Below are positions 17,574 through 25,696 of a DNA stretch of 64,000 bases, in pieces; position 1 is the first letter of the stretch; the number at the start of each line of letters is the position of its first letter. Both the position numbers and the translations under genes were made by a program. The notes under the pieces are model-generated. The model saw only the letters and a list, made by a program, of their open reading frames with translations, did no database searches and had not been told where the DNA came from. The DNA comes from Phycisphaerales bacterium (GTDB lineage Bacteria > Planctomycetota > Phycisphaerae > Phycisphaerales > SM1A02), in assembly GCA_029246705.1 (NCBI GenBank), contig JAQWMQ010000008.1:186001-250000 (forward strand), read 5' to 3'.

Positions 17574-18404
17574 ATGTCCGACACCAAACCGACACCTGAC
17601 GACATCGAGCGCCATCGAACCATCCTGCAGAAGCAGATAGACCCATTGGTCTTTCCTTCGGATGAGGCTCCATCACCGGTCGACGAGATCCGGTTCCTCG
17701 AAGGTCCGCAGGAGATCAAGAACGACCAGTCCATTCTCGAGACCGTCAATGACGAGTTCAGGAAGTCCTTTGCGGTCTTCAACGAGATCAGTCCATGTGT
17801 CGCCTTCTTCGGCTCGGCTCGAACCAAGCCGGAGGATCCCCTTTACGAGATGGGACGCAAGACCGCGGAGCTCATCGCTCGAGAGGGTTTCGCCATCATG
17901 ACCGGGGGTGGACCCGGCATGATGCAGGCAGCCAACCAGGGCGCGCATGACGCCGGGGGTCGATCGGTGGGTTGCACGATCGAACTGCCCAATGAAGAGG
18001 GTGCCAACCCCTATGTCAATCGCGGGGCCAGCTTCAAGCACTTCTTCGTGCGGAAGGTGGTCATGGTGAAGTATTCCTACGGATTCGTCGTCCTGCCCGG
18101 GGGATACGGGACCATGGACGAGATGTTCGAGATCATCACACTGATCCAGACCGGAAAGATCCGTGAGTTTCCCGTCGTGCTGATGGGCTGTGAATACTGG
18201 AGCAAGTTGTTCGACTTCCTTTCGACCAGCATGGTCGAGTTCGGCATGATCGATCCCGATGACAACGACCTCTTTTTTCTCACGGATGATCCGAAGACGG
18301 CGTGCGAACACGTGACCAGGATCGCCAGCCGTCGATTCGATCTGCAGAAGGGCGCACCTGCGGCCTGTCGACTCGACTGGGAGCAGTCTCGTGGACATTC
18401 ATGA
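17574..18404 (+). CDS. LOG family protein (nucleoside monophosphate phosphoribohydrolase type)
   Basis: About 276 residues. It has the Rossmann-like lysine-decarboxylase-like fold of the LOG family: FGSARTKPEDPLY, MTGGGPGMMQAANQGA and the signature PGGYGTMDE, which carries the conserved glutamate. LOG enzymes cut nucleoside 5'-monophosphates into base and ribose 5-phosphate; the cytokinin-activating activity is one case. An N-terminal extension of about 75 residues precedes the domain. A GTG six bases upstream (17568) is an alternative start, closer to an AGGA. The gene overlaps the next by 14 bases. Confidence 0.85.
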   Translation: MSDTKPTPDDIERHRTILQKQIDPLVFPSDEAPSPVDEIRFLEGPQEIKNDQSILETVNDEFRKSFAVFNEISPCVAFFGSARTKPEDPLYEMGRKTAELIAREGFAIMTGGGPGMMQAANQGAHDAGGRSVGCTIELPNEEGANPYVNRGASFKHFFVRKVVMVKYSYGFVVLPGGYGTMDEMFEIITLIQTGKIREFPVVLMGCEYWSKLFDFLSTSMVEFGMIDPDDNDLFFLTDDPKTACEHVTRIASRRFDLQKGAPAACRLDWEQSRGHS

Positions 18405-18882
18405 ACCACCGCTGAACGTGTACCTGGCCGGCGAAGTCCATTCCGACTGGCGTGAACGCCTTCAAGTCTCGTCCAATGAACGCGGATTGCCCATCGAGTT
18501 CACCGCGCCGATCACCGACCATGCATCAAGCGACGACTGTGGAGCAGCCACGCTGGGTGAGGAACCCGTCCCCTTCTGGCGTGACCACAAGGGCGCGAAG
18601 GTCAATGCCATCCGAACGCGCACGCTGCTGGACCGGGCTGATGTCGTGGTGGTTCGATTCGGCGAGAAGTATCGTCAGTGGAACGCGGCCTTCGATGCCG
18701 GGTTCGCCTCGGCACTCGGTACCCCGTTGATCACCCTGCATCCCGAGGAGCATGATCATGCCCTCAAGGAGATCGATGGTGCGGCACTGGCCGTGGCACG
18801 ATCGCCCGAACAGGTCGTCGACGTTCTCGAATACGTCGTCAAGGGAAGACTTCCTTCCCGCGTACCCGGAGTCGGTTCATGA
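18391..18882 (+). CDS. ytoQ: YtoQ family protein
   Basis: 163 residues. Landmarks match the YtoQ family: NVYLAGEVHSDWRE, EFTAPITDHASSDD, the long conserved stretch around VNAIRTRTLLDRADVVVVRFGEKY and RQWNAAFDAG. The fold resembles nucleoside 2-deoxyribosyltransferases; the reaction of YtoQ is not established. The only usable start is GTG at 18391, inside the end of the LOG gene, and its stop overlaps the next ATG (ATGA), so the three genes are translationally coupled. Confidence 0.85.
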   Translation: MDIHEPPLNVYLAGEVHSDWRERLQVSSNERGLPIEFTAPITDHASSDDCGAATLGEEPVPFWRDHKGAKVNAIRTRTLLDRADVVVVRFGEKYRQWNAAFDAGFASALGTPLITLHPEEHDHALKEIDGAALAVARSPEQVVDVLEYVVKGRLPSRVPGVGS

Positions 18883-19709
18883 AAGAGACGAGCAGCGGTT
18901 CCGGGTTCACCGTGGCCCTGATCAGTGATGTCTTCTGGCAGGTTGATGGAGAGGCGCGTCTCAGGGCCCATCTCACTGAAGCCCGTGCGTCGGGTGCAAG
19001 CCTGGCGGTCCTGCCCGAGCTCCCCTTGAACCCATGGTCTGCAGCAACCACGAAGGCACTGGATGAGGATTGCGAGCAACCCGGCGGACCTCGATCCTCG
19101 CTTCAGGCCGGGCTTGCCTCGGAAATCGGCATTGGGCTGGTCGGAGGCGCGATTCTGGTCGGTGACGATGGTCTTCGGCGCAACACCGCCTTGGTCTTCT
19201 CACCAGACGGAGACCTGCTTGGAAGCTGGGAGAAGGCGCACATTCCCGACGAACCGGGCTTTCGTGAATCCGATCACTATGCCCGGGGGCGGGATGTGCC
19301 GACCCCGATCGAAGGGTTGGAAGCCTCGCTTGGCGTGCAGATCTGCTCCGACGTGAATCGTCCGGAGGGCACCCACCTCCTGGCAGCCCAGGGCGCTCAA
19401 CTGGTCGTCGCACCTCGTGCAACCGAGTTGGCCACATGGCATCGATGGAAGCCGGTTCTCACCGCAAATGCACTCACCAGTTGCTGCTGGGTGGCTTCCG
19501 TGAACCGTCCGGAGGCCGAACAGGATGTCTTGATCGGCGGACCATCCTTCGCGGTCGCACCCGACGGATCGATCCTGCTCGAGACCACCGATACCATCGG
19601 ACTGTTCACGTTCGATCTTTCCGAACTGCCTCACAGGCAGCGGGAGTACCCGGGATACCTCGACGTTCGTGCGGATCTCTACAGCACGGGTTGGGGCAGA
19701 CTGCTCTGA
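18879..19709 (+). CDS. Carbon-nitrogen hydrolase (nitrilase superfamily)
   Basis: 276 residues. The catalytic triad of the nitrilase superfamily is visible: E47 in LPELPLNPW, K119 in WEKAHIPDEPGF and C156 in VQICSDVNRPEG. Such enzymes hydrolyse amides or carbamoyl groups, for example N-carbamoylputrescine or N-carbamoyl-beta-alanine. The substrate is unknown, but the ATGA overlap with ytoQ and the LOG gene upstream suggest nucleobase or nucleoside breakdown or salvage. Confidence 0.85.
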   Translation: MKETSSGSGFTVALISDVFWQVDGEARLRAHLTEARASGASLAVLPELPLNPWSAATTKALDEDCEQPGGPRSSLQAGLASEIGIGLVGGAILVGDDGLRRNTALVFSPDGDLLGSWEKAHIPDEPGFRESDHYARGRDVPTPIEGLEASLGVQICSDVNRPEGTHLLAAQGAQLVVAPRATELATWHRWKPVLTANALTSCCWVASVNRPEAEQDVLIGGPSFAVAPDGSILLETTDTIGLFTFDLSELPHRQREYPGYLDVRADLYSTGWGRLL

Positions 19710-19807
19710 CTCTTCGGGGTGGTTCGATTCCACGCACAGTTTTCGCGAGCGCCTTCCTATACTCGACTGCCCGTCCTCATTCGGACTGGTAGAAGAAGGA
19801 GGATCCC

Positions 19808-22498
19808 ATGCGCACGCACGTCCTAACCATCGGTTTCGGCCTGCTCATGAGCAGTGCCCTGCACGCATCCTGCGGTGGAGAAACCGGAGGGTTCGCCAGT
19901 GAATGGCAACGCGACCATGACCGTATCTGGCTCGGACCCGACTACCACGCGAATCGCTGGCAGGATTGGCGCATTCAGGACGGCAGGGTCGAATGCGTGG
20001 AGGTCGGCAAACGACTGCCCATGCGAACCGTTCAGGTCCTGAGCAGCATCCTTGAACCCCAGAACGGCTCGATCGAGTTGACGGTGCGAACCGGGCCCAT
20101 CGACTGGGAAGCCGATCCGGGCGAAAATGCCTGGTCCGGACTCTCGATCGGCGCCGGTGGTCCCGGAATCGACCACCGGCGAACTGCACTTGTTCATCAC
20201 ATGCCTGCACCCGACGGTGGCATTCTCGTCGTGGTCGATCCCATGGGCATCGTCACCATCAGGGACAACGAACAGTCGGTCGGCAAGACGCCGACCTGGT
20301 CGATTTCGAGGGACATCACCGCCGAAGAACTTGCCGCCATCAAACCGCAGTCCCGTACTGGAACTGGTTCGCGTATCGGTCGTGACGGTGTCGTGCTCCA
20401 GTCACGGATCACGGCCGATACCGATGGAACCTACACCTTGCAGGCCACGGTGCTCGATGCCGAAGGAACTCAAACTCTTTCGACCGCCACGACGACGGGA
20501 CTGTCACTGGAAAAGGTACAGGGTGGTTTCGGCATCGTTTCGCATCATGGTCCGACCAAATCACCGCTTGGCTGGTGGTTCTCCAGGCTCTCCGCAAGCG
20601 GGGCCGGTGTGGTCGAGGTTCCAAACCGTATGTTCGGTCCCGTTCTTGGAACCCTCTACACCGTTGAAGACGGCATCCTGAAACTGACCGCACAGTTCCC
20701 ACCTCTTGGCGCAGATGACGAGTGGACCACGTCCCTTCAGATCCAGGAGGAACCGCGTGCCTACTGGAAGACCGTTTCCACCGAGCGCATCGACCCCGAC
20801 AGTCGAACCGCCACGTTTCGCGTCGAAGACTGGCCGGAATCCCGTGAAACCCCCTTTCGCGTGGTGCATTCCATGATTCGCAAGGACGGCACACGAGTCG
20901 CAAGCGAATACCACGGGTTGATTCGTGCCGAACCCTCAAGTGCGGAACCACTCGTACTGGGCTCCCTCACGTGTCACAAGACCTACACGGGCGGCTTGCA
21001 GTGGAATCGCGACGGGCTCTGGTTCCCACACGAGGAACTTGTCGGCGCGGTGACTCGCCAAGACCCCGATCTTCTGTACTTCTCGGGAGACCAGATCTAC
21101 GAGGGCGATCTGACTCCGGCGGGTCAGCGCAACGAGGACGCGTACATCCTCGACTATCTCTGGAAGTACACGCACTGGTTGTGGGCGTTCGGTGATCTCA
21201 CCCGCAATCGCCCCACCATCGTCATTCCTGACGATCACGACGTGTATCACGGCAACATCTGGGGTGCGGGAGGAAGACGCGCGCGCAAGCAGGAAGGCAT
21301 GTCAGCCCAGGATTCCGGTGGTTACAAGCATTCCCCGCGCATGGTCAATGCCGTGCATCGTTCGCAGACAGCGCATCTTCCCGATCCGATCGACGACACG
21401 CCGATCGGCGAGGGGTATTCGGTCTACTACACGGACCTGGAGTATGCGGGTGTGTCATTCGCCATCATCTCCGATCGACAATTCAAGGAGTCACCGACCA
21501 TCGCCGTGCCCGAGGGCAAGGTGACCAACGGTTGGTTCACTGCTGAAGACTTCGATCCTGCAGTCGATGGAGACGCACCGGATGCCGACCTGCTTGGCGA
21601 AGCGCAGGAACGATTTCTTGAATCATGGATCGTTGACTGGGATGAAGAGACCTGGATGAAGGTGCTTCTTTCCCAGACGCCGTTTGCATGCGTCCAGACC
21701 CTGCCGCGTGGCAGGCGTGGCGGGGGTCAACCCGGACTCACCATCTTCGAAGAGGGTGGCTACGCAGCCGATGATGTTCCTTGTCAGGATGCGGACAGCA
21801 ACGGATGGCCGCAGACGGCACGAGATCGTGCTCTCAAGTTGATTCAACCGGGCCAGGTTCTTCACCTGTGCGGTGATCAACATCTTGCTTTCGTGGCCCA
21901 GTACGGGGTTGATCAGCATCGTGACGGCGGAGTCGTCTTCTGTTCACCCGCCATTGCGAACACCTGGCCGCGCAGATGGATGCCGAGAACAGATGGAGAA
22001 CCCCGACAAATGGGCGACCACCTCGATGGGTTCGGTAATCGAGTTTCGGTTGATGCGGTCGCAAACCCCCTGCGGCGTGGATTCGAGCCCAGTGGGCTTC
22101 ACGATCGCAGCCCCGGTTTCGGCATCGTTCGATTCAACCCTGCTGAGGGCACGGTGGATTTGGAAGCCTGGCCTCGAGCCTCCGGCCTCGAAGGCGGCGC
22201 TCCTCAGTATGAAGGTTGGCCGATCGAGCTTGAAGTGTCCCAGCTGACTGGGCGTACTTGGCCATTCGAACTGGCAGTTGATAACGAACAGTTTGAAGCG
22301 ACCCGACTGGGGCAGCTCTTCCAGATTACGTCGGCTGATACGGGTACCCTGATACGAACGGGTCGTTTCTATAAGGGTCAGCCTGGACTCTGGCGTGTCC
22401 CTACGGCTGGAACCTACACACTGTCTTGGTTCTCTGACTCGGGTGCGCTGACGGCGGAAACCCAGTACATGTCTCAGCAGAAAGCTGTTGGCGAATAG
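19808..22498 (+). CDS. Secreted PhoD-like alkaline phosphatase/phosphodiesterase
   Basis: 896 residues with an N-terminal signal peptide (VLTIGFGLLMSSALHA). The catalytic domain lies in the second half: FSGDQIYEGD, a conserved DDHDVYHGNIWG, the S/DRQFK segment and LCGDQHLAF, the metal-binding motifs of the PhoD metallophosphatase family. The first 400 residues resemble a laminin/concanavalin-like beta-sandwich but I cannot assign it. It probably frees phosphate from extracellular esters. A -10-like TATACT lies at 19758-19763. The last 80 codons are clearly richer in A/T than the rest. Confidence 0.8.
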   Translation: MRTHVLTIGFGLLMSSALHASCGGETGGFASEWQRDHDRIWLGPDYHANRWQDWRIQDGRVECVEVGKRLPMRTVQVLSSILEPQNGSIELTVRTGPIDWEADPGENAWSGLSIGAGGPGIDHRRTALVHHMPAPDGGILVVVDPMGIVTIRDNEQSVGKTPTWSISRDITAEELAAIKPQSRTGTGSRIGRDGVVLQSRITADTDGTYTLQATVLDAEGTQTLSTATTTGLSLEKVQGGFGIVSHHGPTKSPLGWWFSRLSASGAGVVEVPNRMFGPVLGTLYTVEDGILKLTAQFPPLGADDEWTTSLQIQEEPRAYWKTVSTERIDPDSRTATFRVEDWPESRETPFRVVHSMIRKDGTRVASEYHGLIRAEPSSAEPLVLGSLTCHKTYTGGLQWNRDGLWFPHEELVGAVTRQDPDLLYFSGDQIYEGDLTPAGQRNEDAYILDYLWKYTHWLWAFGDLTRNRPTIVIPDDHDVYHGNIWGAGGRRARKQEGMSAQDSGGYKHSPRMVNAVHRSQTAHLPDPIDDTPIGEGYSVYYTDLEYAGVSFAIISDRQFKESPTIAVPEGKVTNGWFTAEDFDPAVDGDAPDADLLGEAQERFLESWIVDWDEETWMKVLLSQTPFACVQTLPRGRRGGGQPGLTIFEEGGYAADDVPCQDADSNGWPQTARDRALKLIQPGQVLHLCGDQHLAFVAQYGVDQHRDGGVVFCSPAIANTWPRRWMPRTDGEPRQMGDHLDGFGNRVSVDAVANPLRRGFEPSGLHDRSPGFGIVRFNPAEGTVDLEAWPRASGLEGGAPQYEGWPIELEVSQLTGRTWPFELAVDNEQFEATRLGQLFQITSADTGTLIRTGRFYKGQPGLWRVPTAGTYTLSWFSDSGALTAETQYMSQQKAVGE

Positions 22499-22532
22499 AC
22501 GCTTCGACACCCCCACTGTTTACTGATCCATG

Positions 22533-22566
22533 AGAAGCGCAGCCAACAAGGCTGCGCTTCTTCTAT
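22533..22566 (+). terminator. Intrinsic terminator after the PhoD-like gene
   Basis: Perfect stem GAAGCGCAGCC (22534-22544) with GGCTGCGCTTC (22550-22560), loop AACAA, extended by one A-T pair and followed by a T-rich TTCTATT. Confidence 0.85.
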
Positions 22567-22801
22567 TCAGTGGCGTTCTGTTGCTAAGGTGCTCTGTACA
22601 TCCTCTAAATGCAGCGAACGTGCTTGTAAGCCTATCTGTGGCTATGTTTTTACTCGAAGCTGGCTTCTGTAACATGCGGGCTTCTGACGCGAAATGCTAC
22701 GTACAGAGCTGAACGTCCGTGAACGTGTTCGTGCTCATCTCTTTCTGGTGGCACGAGCATAGATGGCAGATACAGTAGCCTTCTGCGGCGAAAACACACA
22801 T

Positions 22802-22814
22802 AAAATACGCTAAA
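22802..22814 (+). repeat. Direct repeat AAAATACGCTAAA, copy 1
   Basis: First copy of a 13-bp perfect direct repeat; the second copy is at 22948-22960, 146 bases later. Both lie in the gene-free stretch upstream of parB. Confidence 0.85.
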
Positions 22815-22947
22815 ACACGCGAAGCTGCCAAGTAAGAGTGTGCTGTGTAGGCTGGTGCGGCGCTCTTGCCTCAAGGGTTGTGCTCTCGGGCATTGCGATC
22901 AATGCATACATTCACGAACAGAGCTCAATGTGGAATATATGTTCTCC

Positions 22948-22960
22948 AAAATACGCTAAA
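22948..22960 (+). repeat. Direct repeat AAAATACGCTAAA, copy 2
   Basis: Second copy of the 13-bp repeat at 22802-22814. Confidence 0.85.
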
Positions 22961-23296
22961 TGTGCCGTACACACGAGAACGTGCTTACAAAAGAGCCTTT
23001 AGACTCCGTGGCGCGCTTTCGGGTTGGTGTTGTTTGGGATTTGGCCTGGATTGATGTGCGCGATGCACTGGATGGTCCTGGCTGGGCGCGCTTTTCGGGT
23101 GACTGAGCTACCCCGATGGAAGCGACCTGTAACGTCCGAGAACTTTATATCCCCCACTGTTCGGTGTTTCACGCACTGCGACCGACTGATCTGGTCCGGC
23201 GGTGGAAGGGACTGGCTTTGGGCCTTTCGTCGAACGGGGGTTAGTTGGGCGGATGCTGGTTGGTCGCTGGTTGGTGGGTAGACATCGAGAGCATGT

Positions 23297-23325
23297 TTGA
23301 CGGCTCTCTGTGAACTTGGGATAAC
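23297..23325 (+). promoter_or_regulatory. Candidate housekeeping promoter for parB
   Basis: TTGACG (23297-23302) and GATAAC (23320-23325) are separated by 17 bases, giving 5 of 6 and 4 of 6 matches to the sigma-70 consensus. It sits about 60 bases before the parB start. Confidence 0.4.
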
Positions 23326-23387
23326 AGGTAGATAATTCATGTGCCTCGCTGAGGCGACCTGCCTGCCACCGTACGAAAGGACTCGAC

Positions 23388-24620
23388 ATGGCTGACTCCA
23401 AGCAAGCCGGTACTCCAAAAGCAACATCAGGATCAAAGCCCACGAAGACTGGCACGCGTTCCACGGGGAACGAAGCCTCCGGGGCCAAGTCTGGTGGCAA
23501 AGCAAAGAAGCGACGTCTTGGGCGTGGCATCGGGAGCCTGCTCTCTGTTCCGGTTGATGTCAACTCTGGCGCGCCTGTGCAGGGTGCGAATGCTGATCAA
23601 ACCGCATCGTCGGCCAAGGTAGGAGGTCGCCTGGGGGCTATGGCTGATGCCGTCCGTGGATTGGCAGGCGGGGGGGATACGGCGCAGGTGCAACCACCGG
23701 TCGTACCGACTGAGCCTGAGCCTGTGGCGCCTGAGGCGCACACCCCAGCTGGGCCTGACGATCGCACTCGGTTTGATGGGGCTGATGAGCCTATTGAGAC
23801 CCTCGTACGACTGTTGCCGATCGATGCCATTGTGCCAAACCGCCATCAGCCTCGTACAGGGTTCGATGAGGAGAGCCTGAAAGAGCTTGCTGGCTCGATT
23901 GAACGCTCTGGGTTGATGCAGCCTGTAGTGGTTCGTTCCCCGGGGAACAGTGGGGAACAAGGTTGGGAGCTGGTAGCAGGTGAACGTCGTCTCAGGGCGC
24001 TGAAGTTGCTGGGCCGTAGTGATGTTCCAGCGATTGTGATCGAGGCCGATGACCAGGAAGCTGCTGAGATGGCGCTCATCGAGAACCTCCAGCGTGAAGA
24101 TCTCAACCCTCTCGATCGAGCTGCAGCTCTGGCCAACCTTCGTGATGGCTTTGGCCTCAGCCAGACGGCCTTGGCAGAGCGTGTTGGTTTAGATCGATCC
24201 TCGGTTGCCAACCTGCTCAGGATCCTCGAGCTCGATGAATTCTGCGCGGCGGCTGTTCGACGTGGAACACTCAGCCTCGGTCACGCTAAAGCGCTCCTGG
24301 CGATCTCTGATGACGTCCTGCGGCGCACAACGGCTGCAGCGGCTCTGAATGCCGGCTGGTCAGTCCGTGAGCTTGAGCGACGCGTACGACATCTCTCTGG
24401 CCCACCTTCTGAGCGGCAGGCGGTACGCGGGGCAGGTCCGATAACAACTAAGCAAGCGAACGTGGTTGATCTTGAGCGTCGCCTTGGTGAGATCCTCGGT
24501 ATGCGGGTGCACATCACATTGGGCCGCAAGAAGGGGAGTGGCAAGCTCCAGGTCGAATTCAACTCCCTTGAGCAATTCGACACCCTGACTGATCGATTGG
24601 GCCTGGGAAGCCCTGATTGA
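23388..24620 (+). CDS. parB: ParB chromosome-partitioning protein
   Basis: 410 residues, longer than typical ParB (about 280-300) because of an N-terminal extension of about 130 residues rich in G, S, A and P. That extension contains RRLGRGIGSLL, the short motif ParB uses to contact ParA. The core follows: LLPIDAIVPNRHQPRTGFDEESL, the CTPase/DNA-clamp motif AGERRLRALKLLG, ENLQREDLNPLDRAAA and a helix-turn-helix (LSQTALAERVGLDRSSVANLLRIL). The C-terminal dimerisation part is short. No parA is next to it in the window. Codon use is more T-rich at third positions than in neighbouring genes. Two parS-like palindromes lie inside the gene. Confidence 0.9.
   Translation: MADSKQAGTPKATSGSKPTKTGTRSTGNEASGAKSGGKAKKRRLGRGIGSLLSVPVDVNSGAPVQGANADQTASSAKVGGRLGAMADAVRGLAGGGDTAQVQPPVVPTEPEPVAPEAHTPAGPDDRTRFDGADEPIETLVRLLPIDAIVPNRHQPRTGFDEESLKELAGSIERSGLMQPVVVRSPGNSGEQGWELVAGERRLRALKLLGRSDVPAIVIEADDQEAAEMALIENLQREDLNPLDRAAALANLRDGFGLSQTALAERVGLDRSSVANLLRILELDEFCAAAVRRGTLSLGHAKALLAISDDVLRRTTAAAALNAGWSVRELERRVRHLSGPPSERQAVRGAGPITTKQANVVDLERRLGEILGMRVHITLGRKKGSGKLQVEFNSLEQFDTLTDRLGLGSPD
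23457..23472. promoter_or_regulatory. parS-like palindrome 1, inside parB
   Basis: CGTTCCACGGGGAACG matches the common parS sequence TGTTCCACGTGGAACA at 13 of 16 positions. In Bacillus a parS site also lies inside the parB (spo0J) gene, so the position is plausible. Confidence 0.5.
23934..23949. promoter_or_regulatory. parS-like palindrome 2, inside parB
   Basis: CGTTCCCCGGGGAACA matches TGTTCCACGTGGAACA at 13 of 16 positions and has a perfect 14-bp palindromic core. Confidence 0.45.
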
Positions 24621-24643
24621 TCGGTTCTCTTGAGTCCAACCAA

Positions 24644-24671
24644 CCTGAACCAACCCACCTGAACCAACCCA
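24644..24671 (+). repeat. Two perfect tandem copies of CCTGAACCAACCCA
   Basis: A 14-bp unit repeated twice without gap between the parB stop and its terminator hairpin; a partial third copy (CCAACCAA) precedes it. Confidence 0.85.
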
Positions 24672-24673
24672 CC

Positions 24674-24704
24674 ACACCACGCCCCTTGGGGCGTGGTGTT
24701 TGCT
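24674..24704 (+). terminator. Intrinsic terminator after parB
   Basis: Perfect 12-bp stem ACACCACGCCCC (24674-24685) with GGGGCGTGGTGT (24688-24699), followed by a moderately T-rich TTGCTTT. Confidence 0.8.
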
Positions 24705-24771
24705 TTGAAGACCACACCGTCGATACGCTGGAACCGCGTCCTGATTCCACTGGAAACGAGAGGCTTCTCCC

Positions 24772-25248
24772 ATGGCTGCGAAGAAACCTACTTCCAAGGC
24801 ACATTCAAATCCCCTCGAAGCCTTGAGTAGAGCTTCCTTGGCACAGCTCGAGCTTGAGCTGAAACGACGCCAGCGAATCGCTACTCAGCTCGAGCGAAAG
24901 CGAAGCCAGCTTCTCGATCAGGTGGCTGCCGTGGAAGCTGAATTGAGGGCAATCGGTCACCTTGAGGCGCCTGATTCAACACCAAGAACAGTGCGTCGAA
25001 GCTCTGGAAAGGTCGTCACCAGGCGTGCCGCTCGCGGAGGCAACTCAAGAACCCTGCTCGATCACCTTGAAGATGTCATGACCGGCCAGATCCTCTCTGT
25101 TTCAGAAGCCGCCGACGCGGTCATTGCCAACGGCTACATCACGACCAGCAAGACCTTCAGAACCATCGTCAATCAGACCCTTCTGGCGAATGAGTCCTTC
25201 ACCAAGGTCGAGCGCGGGCGCTACACAAAAACAGATAACACCTTGTAG
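24772..25248 (+). CDS. Coiled-coil protein with a C-terminal winged-helix-like domain
   Basis: 158 residues. Residues about 14-65 are a heptad-like helix rich in L, E, Q and R (LAQLELELKRRQ, LLDQVAAVEAELRAI). A basic linker with RRSSGKVVTRRAARGG follows. The last 65 residues (LLDHLEDVMTGQILSVSEAADAVIANGY...FTKVERGRYTK) look like a HARE-HTH or related winged-helix domain. This suggests a small DNA-binding protein, but the family is not certain. It follows parB with its own terminator, so it is probably a separate transcript. Confidence 0.65.
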   Translation: MAAKKPTSKAHSNPLEALSRASLAQLELELKRRQRIATQLERKRSQLLDQVAAVEAELRAIGHLEAPDSTPRTVRRSSGKVVTRRAARGGNSRTLLDHLEDVMTGQILSVSEAADAVIANGYITTSKTFRTIVNQTLLANESFTKVERGRYTKTDNTL

Positions 25249-25271
25249 GAAAAGAAGTTACGTATAAAAAG

Positions 25272-25314
25272 AACCTGAGCGACCCCTCCAGAGGCGTCGC
25301 TCAGGTTGTTTTTA
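25272..25314 (+). terminator. Intrinsic terminator after the coiled-coil protein
   Basis: Stem AACCTGAGCGAC (25272-25283) with GTCGCTCAGGTT (25296-25307), extended inside by partly paired CCCCTC/GAGG, and a GTTTTT tail. Confidence 0.9.
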
Positions 25315-25444
25315 TCACGGAACCTGTCGCGTGCAGTTCAGCCGTCCCTTGAACCAACCGATGCAGGTCTCAGCCGGTCGGCCGCACACACCTCCAGGTT
25401 CGTGCGTACCGAGTGTTCCGGAAGAACCAGAAGGACAAACGACC

Positions 25445-25627
25445 ATGAACCTCATCACGCCCCTTGAAGCAGAACGCCAGGTTTCCGAAGCACGTGCCAC
25501 ATTCGGCCGCTTCCTTTCGATCTGGGCATCCCAGTTGCTTGAGTTGGAGCGTAACGGTTCGCGTCTGCCGTCTCTGGATCCGATCACGACGTCACATGAT
25601 TTCGATCAGTGGCCGATCGCAGCCTGA
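25445..25627 (+). CDS. Small protein of unknown function upstream of fliD
   Basis: 60 residues (MNLITPLEAERQVSEARATF...DFDQWPIAA). The ATG has AAGGA about ten bases upstream. The frame is open to 25331, but that part reads as non-coding. It is soluble, mostly helical in the middle, and rich in L, E and R. It lies 69 bases before fliD on the same strand, so it may belong to the flagellar cap operon, for example as a chaperone. I do not recognise a family. Confidence 0.5.
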   Translation: MNLITPLEAERQVSEARATFGRFLSIWASQLLELERNGSRLPSLDPITTSHDFDQWPIAA

Positions 25628-25696
25628 GTTCACGGCACTCTGCCCAACATGGAATGGGGGCGGTGACGCGACAAAATCGCGTCTCCGGAGTCTCGC

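Larger units (their letters stand above)
22567..23296. other. Gene-free, A/T-enriched region with short repeats upstream of parB
   Basis: Together with flanks this is an 889-base gap (22499-23387) in a window where gaps are usually short. No frame on either strand looks like protein. It holds a 13-bp direct repeat AAAATACGCTAAA (22802-22814 and 22948-22960), a 10-bp repeat GAACGTGCTT (22616-22625 and 22977-22986), further GAACGT cores at 22711 and 22721, and an inverted pair GCTCTGTAC (22591-22599) / GTACAGAGC (22701-22709). Two sequences match a DnaA box at only 7 of 9 bases. An origin-proximal or structured-RNA role is possible but unproven. Confidence 0.5.

Noticed and set aside
19711-19735. 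GGTTCGATTCC, a tRNA T-loop-like sequence
   Set aside because: No matching acceptor, D or anticodon stems upstream; chance match.
22600-23000. DnaA boxes in the gap before parB
   Set aside because: Best matches (TGTGGCTAT, TGTGGAATA on the plus strand) fit TTATCCACA at only 7 of 9 bases and are not clustered; not enough to call an origin.
22840-23300. Small open frames in the gap before parB
   Set aside because: No ribosome-binding sites, odd residue composition and no family resemblance.
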